Of a stretch of 64,000 bases of DNA, positions 51,664 through 60,600 are shown in pieces. The stretch is from Streptomyces sp. CB01881. GTDB lineage: Bacteria > Actinomycetota > Actinomycetes > Streptomycetales > Streptomycetaceae. Positions within the stretch are counted from its first letter, which is position 1. Each line of letters begins with the position of its first letter. The notes below the pieces were generated by a model. It was not told the origin of the DNA and did no database searches. It saw nothing but the letters and a program-made list of their open reading frames with translations. A program made the translations under genes and the position numbers. The DNA lies in the NCBI RefSeq assembly GCF_002953255.1, contig NZ_CP026498.1, positions 6,520,590-6,584,589 of the forward strand, given 5' to 3'.

Positions 51664-52284
51664 TCAGGAGTGGGCGCGCTCGGTGGCCTCGACGACCTTG
51701 CCGGAGGAGTCGATCGCGATCTTGTAGTCGCCGGCCGAGCAGGGGTAGAAGCCCTTGGTGCTGGTCGGGTCGGCGAGGCACTCGCCGATGTGCTTCACCA
51801 GGTCGGCGACGTTGACGTCCTTCGGGGCCGTCATGACCGAGTTCAGATGCCCCTTGACGGTGGGCGCGAACGGCGCGCTCTTGTCGGCGCCGGTCGGCTG
51901 GAAGACGACGTCGTTGACGCCGCACGCGGTCTTGGTGTCCTTGTAGACCAGCGTGGTCGCCGTCGTCCCCTTCACGGGGTAGACCCACTTCTGACCCGCC
52001 GGCAGCGGCGTGGCGTCGCAGAACCCCTCGGCCCCGTCGCTCGCCCCCGCCGAGGGCTTGGCCGCCCCGCCGGGCTTGCCGCTCTGGCCCCCGGTCGGCG
52101 CCGCGGAACCGGTGGCCGCGGCGGTCGGCGCCGTCGTGGCAGGGGCCGTGGTGGCGGGCGCGCCGCCGCCCGCCTGGTCGGAGGAGTTGTCCGGCCCGCA
52201 GGCCGTAAGCCCCAGCGCCGCGGCGGCCACCAGGCCGACGCCGAGGACCCGCTGGACGATGACCGTTCCCCGGAAAGCAGACAT
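51664..52284 (-). CDS. Lipoprotein (206 aa) of the second WxG locus
   Basis: This lipoprotein has lipobox LTAC (C29), a Thr/Ala/Pro/Gly linker, then a small exported domain with four cysteines (GFCDATPLP, TACGVNDVV, IGECLADP, YPCSAGDYK) that could form two disulfides. A GGGGG ribosome site precedes the ATG. It is divergent from the WXG-like gene, sharing a 130-bp promoter region. Function unknown. Confidence 0.75.
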   Translation of the reverse strand: MSAFRGTVIVQRVLGVGLVAAAALGLTACGPDNSSDQAGGGAPATTAPATTAPTAAATGSAAPTGGQSGKPGGAAKPSAGASDGAEGFCDATPLPAGQKWVYPVKGTTATTLVYKDTKTACGVNDVVFQPTGADKSAPFAPTVKGHLNSVMTAPKDVNVADLVKHIGECLADPTSTKGFYPCSAGDYKIAIDSSGKVVEATERAHS

Positions 52285-52414
52285 GCTGAAAGAACCCCCG
52301 TTTAACGCATGATCAGATTGTGAGGTGCGGCGGAAAGACTAGCGCCTCGGTCCGATACCGTGACCGGTGGCGGGGCAGGGGCCCCGGCCACGCAGAACGC
52401 TCGGGGGAGCTCGC

Positions 52415-52828
52415 ATGCCAAATCCTGATCTGGCCTCGCAATTCACGGTCAATCCGGCCGCACTGGACGGCTGCGGGCAGAGCGCGCAACACATCGGCGG
52501 GCAGATTCCGGGCGAGACGACGAAGATCACCGCGCCGAGCGACCAGGCGTCGGCGACCCTCGCGGGCTGGCAGACCGCCGCCTCCCTGCACAACTGCAGC
52601 ACCAACTGGAAGACGCTGCTCGACAAGCTCGGCGGCGACATGTCCACCTGCGGCAGCAAGCTCGTCCAGACGGCCGCCGGCTACCGGCAGGGCGAGCAGA
52701 GCGCCTACGCGCACCTGCGGGGGAGCAACGCGGCCGCCGCCGGCGGGGCACCGGCCGGCGCCGCCACCGACCCGTTCGGGACGGTGCTGGCGAGCGAGAC
52801 CGCAGGCGCCGGCCGGAAGGACCGGTAG
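52415..52828 (+). CDS. WXG100-like small protein, cysteine-containing
   Basis: A 137-residue helical protein without a signal peptide, with a WXG-type layout (ASATLAGWQTAASLHNCSTNWKTLLDKLGGDMSTCGSKLVQTAAGYRQGE). Unusually for the family it has three cysteines (near residues 16, 63, 79). GGGGGAG lies 5 nt before the ATG. It is followed 2 bp later by a WxG-domain hydrolase and is its likely secretion partner. Confidence 0.77.
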   Translation: MPNPDLASQFTVNPAALDGCGQSAQHIGGQIPGETTKITAPSDQASATLAGWQTAASLHNCSTNWKTLLDKLGGDMSTCGSKLVQTAAGYRQGEQSAYAHLRGSNAAAAGGAPAGAATDPFGTVLASETAGAGRKDR

Positions 52829-52830
52829 CC

Positions 52831-54456
52831 GTGGACATCGCGACGCTGTACAACGCCAACATCAACAACATCACCATCGCCAAGAACGCCTACGACGCCC
52901 TGGCCACCGCTTTCGGGCAGCACGTGGAGGCGTGGCAGCGCGAGGTCGCCGACCGGCTGGGCGCCTCGCACTGGACGGGCGACACGTCCGACAAGGCGCA
53001 GGCGGAGATCCGGGACCTCAGCACCAAGCTCCAGGCCGCCCGCCAGGAGATCTCCTTCGTCAGCCGCGCCCTCGCCGACGCCGCCGAGGCCTTCGCGGCG
53101 GCCCAGTCCCACCTGATCAAGGCCCTCGACGACGCCAAGGCGAAGAAGTTCGAGGTCGCCGCCGACGGCCGCATCACCTGGGACAACGAGCCCACCTCCG
53201 CGAACTACGCCGGCGACGGCGCCGAGGCGGCCGCCAGGGACATCAGCAAGCGGATCACCGACGCGCTGAACGAGGCCGACCACTCCGACGGGGAGATCGC
53301 CAAGCGGCTGAACCACCTCTCCCACAACGCGACCAGCGGAACCGGCCTGGACGCCGGCACCGCCAAGGCCGACCAGGACGCCATCGCCGCCCTCGACCAG
53401 GCGCCCCCGGCCGGCACCGACCCCAACGCCGTCAAGGACTGGTGGAACAGCCTCACCGACGAGCAGCAGCACCGGTTCGTCCTCAACCACCCCGACCAGA
53501 TCGGCAACCTCGACGGCATCCCCGCCGTCACCCGCGACCAGGCCAACCAGATCCGCATGGCGCGGACCAAGCAGGACCTCCAGACCCAGCTCAACCAACT
53601 GGGCCCGGAGCCGCCGAAGACCGTCGTGACCGCGGGCGGGATCATCACCAACCCCATGTACAGCGCGTGGAAGACGCTGCACGACGACGCACAGGAGAAG
53701 CTCGACAGCATCAACACCATCGAGAGCCGGCTGAACGGCGACAAGCTGAAGGCCCGTGACGGCAGGCCGGCGTTCCTGCTGGGCTTCGACACCACGGGCA
53801 AGGGGCGGGCGATCATCGCGATCAACAACCCCGACACAGCGGACAACGTGCTCACCTTTGTCCCGGGTACGCACGCCCGCTTCGGTCAGGCTCCCGGCGA
53901 CATCGACAAGGCGGACGAGATGGCCAAGACCGCCGCGGAAGCGGACCGCACCAAGACGACGGCGACCATCGCCTGGGTGGGCTACGACGCGCCGCAGAAC
54001 CTCGTCCCCGAGGCCTCGTCGGACTCGTACGCCGAGAACGCGGAGAAGGACCTCGCCCGCTTCCAGACCGGCCTGCGCACCACCCACGAGGGCGCACCGT
54101 CCCACAACACCCTGATGGGCCACAGCTACGGCAGCGTCACCGTCGGCTTCACCATGCGGGACCTCAGGCCCCCGGTCGACGACGTCATCCTCGTCGGCAG
54201 CCCCGGGGTCGGCGTCGACCACGCCAAGGACCTGAACATCGACCCCTCCCACGTCTACGTCTGCCGCGGCAGCGAGGACACCATGATCAAGAACGTCGCA
54301 CGCACCGGCCTGGCCTTCGGCACCGACCCGGTGGCGGACGAGTTCGGCGCCCAGCACCTGCCGGCCGGGGACACCGACCACTCGCACTACTGGAAGCCGG
54401 GGACACCGCCGGTCAAGGCGTTCGGCGCGGTCGCGGCCGGGAAGTGGGCCGGCTGA
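52831..54456 (+). CDS. WxG-domain alpha/beta hydrolase (DUF1023-type)
   Basis: A 541-residue protein. Residues 1-110 form a helical WxG module (GASHWTGDTSDKAQAEI, W48-G50). The C-terminal half (about 300-520) is an alpha/beta hydrolase of the DUF1023 type: FVPGTHARFG near 350, the nucleophile elbow GHSYGSVTVGF (Ser near 431), DVILVGSPGVGVDHAKDL, and a late His region (DTDHSHYWKPG). Such hydrolases are known beside actinobacterial WXG100 genes. It may act on lipids or cell-wall esters outside the cell. GTG start. Confidence 0.87.
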   Translation: MDIATLYNANINNITIAKNAYDALATAFGQHVEAWQREVADRLGASHWTGDTSDKAQAEIRDLSTKLQAARQEISFVSRALADAAEAFAAAQSHLIKALDDAKAKKFEVAADGRITWDNEPTSANYAGDGAEAAARDISKRITDALNEADHSDGEIAKRLNHLSHNATSGTGLDAGTAKADQDAIAALDQAPPAGTDPNAVKDWWNSLTDEQQHRFVLNHPDQIGNLDGIPAVTRDQANQIRMARTKQDLQTQLNQLGPEPPKTVVTAGGIITNPMYSAWKTLHDDAQEKLDSINTIESRLNGDKLKARDGRPAFLLGFDTTGKGRAIIAINNPDTADNVLTFVPGTHARFGQAPGDIDKADEMAKTAAEADRTKTTATIAWVGYDAPQNLVPEASSDSYAENAEKDLARFQTGLRTTHEGAPSHNTLMGHSYGSVTVGFTMRDLRPPVDDVILVGSPGVGVDHAKDLNIDPSHVYVCRGSEDTMIKNVARTGLAFGTDPVADEFGAQHLPAGDTDHSHYWKPGTPPVKAFGAVAAGKWAG

Positions 54457-54944
54457 TGAACCGGACGAGCACCCGGCGGGTGGCCGCGGCCCTGGCACTG
54501 CTGTTCACGGTCGCGGCGTGCGGCCACGACTCCGACAAGCCGACCATGACCCGGGCCGAGGCGAAACAGCGGACGCAGGACTACATCGCCCAGGTACTGG
54601 CCGCGTTCCCCCAGCCCGTCACCGCCGCCGCCGGGCGGGAGAACGACGGCTACTGCTTCAAGGACGACGCGGTCTCCGAGGAGGACGGCCGGGTCAACGC
54701 CGTCACCGAGAAGACACTGCCCGGCGTCCCCCTGGCGAAGCACGCCGAGTACGTCGCCGCCTTCCGCAGCAAGGCCGAGGCACTGGGCTTCACCGCGACC
54801 GGCTCCGGGACGTCGCTCTACTTCACCAACAAGTCGAACGACTTCTCCGCCAGCATCATGGAGATCGGCGACGCCGAACGGACCCTGCAGATCGGCTTCG
54901 TCTCCCCCTGCGTCTGGCCGGACGGCACGAAGCCGCCCGGCTAG
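54456..54944 (+). CDS. Lipoprotein (162 aa) of the second WxG locus
   Basis: A 162-residue lipoprotein (lipobox VAAC, C22) with a small mature domain holding one more cysteine pair (GYCFKDD, SPCVWPDG). The ATG shares its A with the hydrolase stop (TGATG), so the two are coupled. By position it corresponds to the exported proteins after the first WxG locus. It could be a membrane-bound regulator or receptor of the secreted hydrolase; not shown. Confidence 0.75.
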   Translation: MNRTSTRRVAAALALLFTVAACGHDSDKPTMTRAEAKQRTQDYIAQVLAAFPQPVTAAAGRENDGYCFKDDAVSEEDGRVNAVTEKTLPGVPLAKHAEYVAAFRSKAEALGFTATGSGTSLYFTNKSNDFSASIMEIGDAERTLQIGFVSPCVWPDGTKPPG

Positions 54945-55084
54945 GAGCGCGCCACCGGACCGGCCCGGGACACCCCCGGGCCGGTCCGGCCGCGGAGGGC
55001 CGGAGGCACGCGTGGCGACCTCCTCGACCGCGGCGCCGCCGGGTCCTGCGAGGAGACCGAGGAACCGCGAAGGAGGACGACGAC

Positions 55085-55588
55085 GTGACCGACCTGCCGG
55101 AGGACACCCCCGAGAGCGCCGCGCGGAGGCTGGACAAGCTCCGGACACCGTCCGAGATCGATGCGGCGTTCGATCGTGGCGACCCCGACGTCGGGACGGC
55201 CGTCATCCGGCTGGTCTTCAGCTGCGAGGACTTCGACGTCGTCGCGTCGCGGGTGGAGCGGGCACTGCGGTCGGCGGACTTCACCACGCGCGAGCGCGGC
55301 TGCACGGCCGCCGGGGACATGACGCGGGTGTTCGGGAGGCTGTCGCCGGGGATCTACCGGCGGCTGCGGGAGATGGGCCCCAAGGGCCAGGCGGAGGACC
55401 CCGTCTCGGACGTTCTGACGTTCATCCCGTTCCGCGAACTTCCGCGGTGGTTCAAGCTGCAGAAGATCCGCAGCAGGGTGATGCGGTTCTGCTACCGGCG
55501 GTGGAGTTCGATCGTCGATGCCGGCGACTTCACGGCCCGGCTGGTGAAACGCGTGGCCGGCCGCCCGCGCGGCCGTGCCGGGGGATAG
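55085..55588 (+). CDS. Unrecognised cytoplasmic protein (167 aa)
   Basis: A 167-residue soluble protein starting with GTG after a strong GGAGG. Its visible segments are helical (ESAARRLDKLRTPSEIDAAFDRGDPDVGTAVIRLVF, then RVERALRSADFTTRERGCTAAGDMTRVFGRLSPGIYRRLREMG), suggestive of HEAT-like pairs, and the C-terminus is very basic. I do not recognise the family. It follows the WxG hydrolase locus in the same direction. Confidence 0.6.
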   Translation: MTDLPEDTPESAARRLDKLRTPSEIDAAFDRGDPDVGTAVIRLVFSCEDFDVVASRVERALRSADFTTRERGCTAAGDMTRVFGRLSPGIYRRLREMGPKGQAEDPVSDVLTFIPFRELPRWFKLQKIRSRVMRFCYRRWSSIVDAGDFTARLVKRVAGRPRGRAGG

Positions 55589-55627
55589 CGGCGGTCCTCA
55601 CCAAGGGTGCCCGGGAGCCGCCCGGGC

Positions 55628-56029
55628 TCAGATCGCGATCAGTCGGATCCGCCTGCCGCAGAGCTTGGCCATGTCGTCGACATCCGACGTGAGCATCGCC
55701 ACCGGTCCCGGTTGGCGCAGTGCCATCTCGGCGACGGTCGCGTCGATCGCATACTTGTGGCCGTGCAGGCCCGCCTGCTTCAGCAACTCGGCAGAGGCTC
55801 GGGCGGCCTGCTCGGTGACCGCCTCGATCTTGACCTGTGAGAGCACCCAGTGCAGCCGAGGAGCGCTCACCCGGGCGTGCACGACCTCCACGATCGTGTT
55901 GGCGCAGACCACCAGATCGGCCGCCATGGAGTGGAAGGACCGGATCATCGCGAGCACGCCACGATCCTGTGCGATCCAGGCGGATACTCCCTGGGAGTCC
56001 AGTACGACGGTCTCGACACGCTCGCTCAC
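55628..56029 (-). CDS. PIN-domain toxin (VapC-type)
   Basis: A 133-residue PIN-domain protein with the expected acidic residues: LDSQ near the N-terminus (D11), the Glu in NTIVEVVHAR, YAIDATVAEMA, and MLTSDVDDMAKL. It should be a Mg-dependent RNase toxin. It overlaps the antitoxin gene by 4 bp (ATGA). It is a diverged paralogue of the toxin at 61143-61535, sharing the HGHKYAIDA block. Confidence 0.88.
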   Translation of the reverse strand: MSERVETVVLDSQGVSAWIAQDRGVLAMIRSFHSMAADLVVCANTIVEVVHARVSAPRLHWVLSQVKIEAVTEQAARASAELLKQAGLHGHKYAIDATVAEMALRQPGPVAMLTSDVDDMAKLCGRRIRLIAI

Positions 56030-56274
56030 GCGGCGGTCGCCGCGTTCTCGGACCCGGCCGAGCCGAAGATCTTCGCATGCGCGGCGGCGAGCTCGTCGTC
56101 CGTGAACGCGCCGTGTTCCTCCTCGTAGCGGCGCAGCTCCTCACCGAGCAACTGGTGCCTGATCTGCCGGGCGACCGCTTCGGCGACATAGCCGGAGACG
56201 TTGTCCGTCAGTTTCTTCAGCTCCGCCACCTGCTCGGTGGGCAGGGTGACCGTGATCCGCGTCGTAGCCGCCAT
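56026..56274 (-). CDS. Ribbon-helix-helix antitoxin (VapB-type)
   Basis: An 82-residue protein with an N-terminal RHH-like strand and helix (TTRITVTLPTEQVAELKKLTDNVSGYVAEAVARQIR) and an acidic C-terminal toxin-binding tail (EELRRYEEEHGAFTDDELAAAHAKIFG). It precedes its toxin. A palindrome lies just upstream. Confidence 0.87.
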   Translation of the reverse strand: MAATTRITVTLPTEQVAELKKLTDNVSGYVAEAVARQIRHQLLGEELRRYEEEHGAFTDDELAAAHAKIFGSAGSENAATAA

Positions 56275-56281
56275 GACGCGA

Positions 56282-56297
56282 GCATACTGCGGTATGC
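56282..56297. promoter_or_regulatory. Probable VapB operator palindrome
   Basis: GCATAC and GTATGC are perfect 6-bp arms around TGCG, 8 bp upstream of the antitoxin ATG, a common place for antitoxin autoregulation. Confidence 0.55.
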
Positions 56298-56323
56298 CTC
56301 GGCTTCGCCGGCCTTTGCCGGCA

Positions 56324-56411
56324 CAGGGTCGACCGCATGCGCTTGAGTACGGTGATCCTCGTCCACCGGCGGGCCGAGGGACAGAAGATCTGCCGGCGGC
56401 CCGGAAAGGCC
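56324..56411 (+). pseudogene. LLM F420-dependent oxidoreductase, 5' remnant
   Basis: From ATG 56337 the frame reads MRLSTVILVHRRAEGQKICR and then drifts to unrelated Arg/Gly-rich residues. The opening resembles the N-terminus of actinobacterial LLM-class flavin/F420 oxidoreductases (as I recall, MRLSTVILP.HRW.EGQ.IWRRAE). The upstream CAGGGT (56324-56329) sits 7 nt before the ATG exactly as TAGGGT does before the second copy at 61908, so the leaderless promoter is also recognisable. Only about 20-25 codons survive. Confidence 0.65.
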
Positions 56412-56495
56412 GCCGGCCGGTGCTCGGGGCGTGAGCGGCCCCCAGCTGGTCACGGTCCTTCCCGGGCGCGTCCGCGGTGGCGTGCACGGCCCTGC

Positions 56496-56888
56496 TCAGG
56501 CGGCGGGCGCGGTGGAGCGTTCGCGCAGGAGGAGTGCGGCGTTCAGAGCGACCACCGCGGCGGCGAGGCCGTGGACGCCGAACGCGGTGGCGGCCGACCC
56601 GTGGTTGCCCAGGACCGTCAGCATGTCCGTGACGGGCGCGAAGGTGAACCCCAGCAGCGCCCAGCCGAGGGCCTTGCGGTGGCCGGTCAGCAGGAGCGCG
56701 AAGACGCCCAGGCACATCGAGATGTCGCGCCCGCCCTTGACGGTGAGGAAGCCCGTGCCCTCGTGCTCGGGCCAGCTCGGCAGGCCGAAGCCGGCCGCGG
56801 ACGCCTGCGGGTCCAGCAGGTAGAGGAGACCGATGTACAGGAGGAACAGACCGCTCAGGGCGGAGAGGACGGTGGTGAAGCGCTTCAT
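56496..56888 (-). CDS. DUF4267-like small membrane protein
   Basis: A 130-residue protein with four hydrophobic segments (5-27, 55-70, 74-92, 103-122) and the loop FGLPSWPEHEGTGFLTVKGGRDISMCLGVFAL, typical of the DUF4267 small membrane proteins. Function unknown. It is downstream of the hemerythrin-like gene (64 bp) and probably co-transcribed. Confidence 0.82.
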   Translation of the reverse strand: MKRFTTVLSALSGLFLLYIGLLYLLDPQASAAGFGLPSWPEHEGTGFLTVKGGRDISMCLGVFALLLTGHRKALGWALLGFTFAPVTDMLTVLGNHGSAATAFGVHGLAAAVVALNAALLLRERSTAPAA

Positions 56889-56952
56889 GGCTTTCCTGTC
56901 TTTCGGGGAGTTCGGGGAGTAGGGGCGGTCCGGGCGGAGGCGGTCGGGGCGT

Positions 56953-57618
56953 TCAGCCCCGGACACGGCGGGTGGCGCGGGCGTACTGCGCGCGGCCGAC
57001 GGCGTACCAGAGCAGTCGGGCGGGGAGCGGCAGGCCGCCGAGGATCGCCGAGCGTTCGGCCGCGTCGGCCTCCTCAAGGACCATGCCGAGGAAGAACAGC
57101 AGCTTGGGTTTGGGCGTGTTGGCCAGGAAGTGCTCGCCCATCGCGTTCCATTCGTGCAGCCACAAGTGCTGTGCCGCGAGCGGGAGCAGTGAGGTCTCCT
57201 CCTCGTCGAGGTGCTCGACGAGGACCACGCGGTGCTCGGCGAGGGCGGCGGTGAGCGCGTCGCGTTCCGCCTCTCCGGCCCCCGACTCCCAAGCGGCAAG
57301 GGCTGCTCCGGCCGCCGCGAGGGTGGCGGCGACGCGTTCGTGCTGGGCCTCCATCCGCAGGACGAGGTCGGCTTCGAGGTCGACCCGGGCCAGCAGCGGA
57401 GGCCACAGGAACGCGTCCTCGCCGTGGTGGTGGTTGCTCAATCCGAGCCGGTAGTCACGGAAATGGTCCGCCAGAACACGGGCGCGGGCGGTGTCCCCGG
57501 GAGCCGCGGCGGCGATCAGCTCGATGAGCAGTCGTGACTCGCGGCGCATTCCGCGGTGGATGACCACCATCTCCCGGGTGTTCGGGCGGGTCTGCACGGG
57601 TGCGTTCGTGGTGTCCAT
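56953..57618 (-). CDS. Hemerythrin-like HHE-domain protein
   Basis: A 221-residue protein with an N-terminal HHE cation-binding domain: His in VIHRGMRRE, SNHHHGEDAFLW (residues 62-72), EAQHERV, and VEHLDEEETSLLPL near residue 134. The acid/His set could hold a di-iron site that senses oxygen or NO. A C-terminal tail of about 60 residues (LLFFLGMVLEEADAAERSAILGGLPLPARLLWYAVGRAQYARATRR) is not part of the bundle. It diverges from the SARP gene with a 69-bp gap, so that regulator probably controls it. Confidence 0.9.
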   Translation of the reverse strand: MDTTNAPVQTRPNTREMVVIHRGMRRESRLLIELIAAAAPGDTARARVLADHFRDYRLGLSNHHHGEDAFLWPPLLARVDLEADLVLRMEAQHERVAATLAAAGAALAAWESGAGEAERDALTAALAEHRVVLVEHLDEEETSLLPLAAQHLWLHEWNAMGEHFLANTPKPKLLFFLGMVLEEADAAERSAILGGLPLPARLLWYAVGRAQYARATRRVRG

Positions 57619-57687
57619 GCGAGAAGCCTCGCCGGGGGCTCCTGGAGGGCGCTTGGAAGCGACTTGGAGGAGAGCGGGCCCTCTACG

Positions 57688-60600
57688 ATGTGCCTGGTGA
57701 TGGTCTCCATACACGTGCTCGGCTCCTTCACGGCCGAGTGGAACGGCGGTCCCGTCCCGCTCGGCGGCCGACGGCAGCGCGCGGTCCTGGCCCGGCTGGC
57801 GGTGGCGCGCGGCGCGGTCGTCTCGGTCGACCGAATGGTCGAGGAGATCTGGCAAGGGGCCCCGCCCGCACGGGCGGTGACGTCATTGCAGGCTTACGTG
57901 TCGAACCTGCGACGGCTGCTGGAGCCCGGCAGGGCACCACGCACTCCGGCCACCCTGCTGGTCAGCGCACCACCCGGGTACGCGCTGCGCCTGCCCGACG
58001 GCGCCGTCGACGCCTGGCGGTTCGAGCGGCTGCTGGGGGAGGCGCGCGAGGTCGCGCAGCGGCAGCCGGAGACCGCGCGGCGTCTGCTCGGCGAGGCGCT
58101 GTCGCTGTGGCAGGGCGCGGCGTACGCCGAGTTCGTCGACGAGTCCTGGGCCCGTGCCGAGGTCGCCCGTCTGGACGAGCTGCGACTGGTCGCGCGCGAG
58201 CTGAACGTGGTCGCCGGACTGAGGTCGGAACAGGCCGCCGTGACCGTTCCCGAGGCCGAACTGCTCACGCTCGACGAGCCGTTGCGGGAGGAAGGCTGGC
58301 GGCTGCACGCGCTGGCGCTGTGGGCCGCGGGCCGGCAGGCCGACGCGCTGGCGACGCTGCGCCGGGCCCGCGCGGTCCTGGCGGCCGAGGTGGGTCTCGA
58401 CCCGGGGCCCGCGCTGAACGAGCTCGAAGCGGCCATCCTGGGCGGTCGCACCGCGGTGCTGCGGACCGCGACGGCGGCTCCGCAGCACCGGCCGCCGACC
58501 CCGCCCGAAGGCCGGAACATCCCGGCACCGTCTGGCCGACCCGCCACCGGCACGCGCCTGTTCGTCGGCCGCGAGGCCGAATTCGCCCGGCTGGTGGAGG
58601 CCGCCGGCCGGGCGGCCACCGCGGGGCCCGGGGTCGCGCTGGTCACCGGCGAGGCGGGCCTCGGAAAGTCGGAGCTGCTGGAGCGGCTCGGCGAGCGGCT
58701 CCGTGGTGACGGCTGGCTGGTCGCGGTCGGCCAGGCCACCGACGACGAGGGCGCGCCACCGGCGTGGCCCTGGGTGGCGGCGCTGCGGACGATCGCCGCC
58801 GCCGCGCCACCCCCGGCCGAGTCCACCGAGGTCCTGGCCCCGCTGCTGTCCGACCGCGCATCCGGCCAGGGCCCCGAGGAGGACGTGGCCGCCGGCCGGT
58901 TCCGCCTGAACCGCGCGGTGTCGCAGTGGCTCGCGGCGGTGTCCCGCGAGCGGCCGTTGGCCGTGCTGCTGGACGACCTGCACTGGGCCGACGCCGAGAC
59001 GCTCGCCCTGCTGACCGGCCTGACCGACCTGCCCCCGGGGACACCGGTCCTGGTCGTGGCCGCCTACCGTCCGAACGAGATCGAGGGCCCGCTCACGGAC
59101 CAGCTCGCCGTGCTCGCGGGGCGGTCGCCGCTGCGGCTGCCGCTGCCGGGGCTGCCCGCGTCGGCCGTCGCCGAGGTGATCAAGGCGGTGGGTACCGGGC
59201 CGGTGGACACCGGGACGGTCGCCGCGCTCGCCGAACGCACCGGCGGAAACCCCTTCTACGTGTGGGAGAGCGCCCGACTGCTCAGCAGCGAAGGTGCGTT
59301 GGTGGCCCTGTCCGAGGTGCCGGAGGGAGTCCGGGACGTGGTGCGCCGCAGGCTCGGGCGTCTCCCCGAGGCGGGGGTGGCGGTGCTGCGGCTGGCCGCG
59401 GTCGTCGGGCGTGAGGCGGACGTCGAGCTGCTGGTCGGCGCTGCGGACACCGACGAGGACGGAGTCCTGGGCGCGCTGGACGCCGGGCTGGTCGCCGGGC
59501 TGCTGACCGAGCCCGCCCCGGGCCGCGTCCGGTTCACGCACGCGCTGGTACGCGACACACTGCTCGCCGATCTGAGCGGCCTGCGGGCCAGGCGCATGCA
59601 CGGGCGGATCGCGGCCGGCCTGGAGCGGCTCGGTTCGAGTGATGTGTCCGCGCTGGCCCACCACTTCGCGCGGGCGGCGGCATCGGCCACGGCCGCCAAG
59701 GGCGTTCACTACGGCCTGCGCGCGGCCGACCTGGCGGCCGCCCGCTACGCCCACGACGCGGCGGCCGATCTGCTCGCCGCGGCGCTGGACTGCTTCGACC
59801 GGACCCCGGTCGGCCCGTCGGGGGACCGGGCGGCAGAACGCGTCGACCTGTTGGGGAGGCTGCTGCGCGCCCAGGTGCGGGCCGGGGCGGTCATGGCCGC
59901 CCGCGCGACCCGGCAGCGGGCGATCGAGTGCGCGGTCGGCACCGGACGGAGCGAGCTGGTGGTCCGCGCGCTCACCGCGTGGTCCGAACCCACGCCGTGG
60001 CAGACCCGGCCGTACGACACGGTCGACGAGCCCGTCGTCGCGCTGCTCGGCCGGTCGCTGGACCTGCCGGATCTGGAACCCGCCGCCCGGTGCGGGCTGC
60101 TGCTCGCCTACTGCGCCGAGCTGTCCGACGAGCGGAACCCGCGGGTGCGGGCCGCGGCCGAGGAAGCCGTGGAGATCGCAACGGCCCTGGGGGATCCAGG
60201 CCTTCGCGCGAGGGCGCTCGCGGCGCTGCTCCGCGAGCTCGACATCGAGCACGAGGGACGCGAGCCGGCGGTGCGGAGCGAGGAGCTCGTCCGGCTCGCC
60301 ACCGAGCACGACCTCCCTGCCTTCCGCTGGTTCGGTCTGTTCAGCCTGTCGACCGCCGCCGCCGCCGAAGGCGATGTCGCCGGTGCTTACGGCCACATCG
60401 ACACGTGCGTGGAACTGGCCCGGGCCTACCGGATGCCGGGGCCCGTCGTGGTCGGTCAGACCGCGCTGGCGACGCGAGCGCTGATCGAAGGGCGCACCGA
60501 GGACGCCGAGGAGCTGTACGCCGAAGCCACCGCCGGGATGGCCAGGCAGGGCTCTCCGCACGCCGACGGCTTCCTGCAGATCGCGACGGCGACGGTCCGG

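Noticed and set aside
55085..55588. Reading the 167-aa protein as an immunity protein for the WxG hydrolase
   Set aside because: It is separated by 140 bp, has no known immunity fold, and the hydrolase is not shown to be toxic; only its position suggests this.
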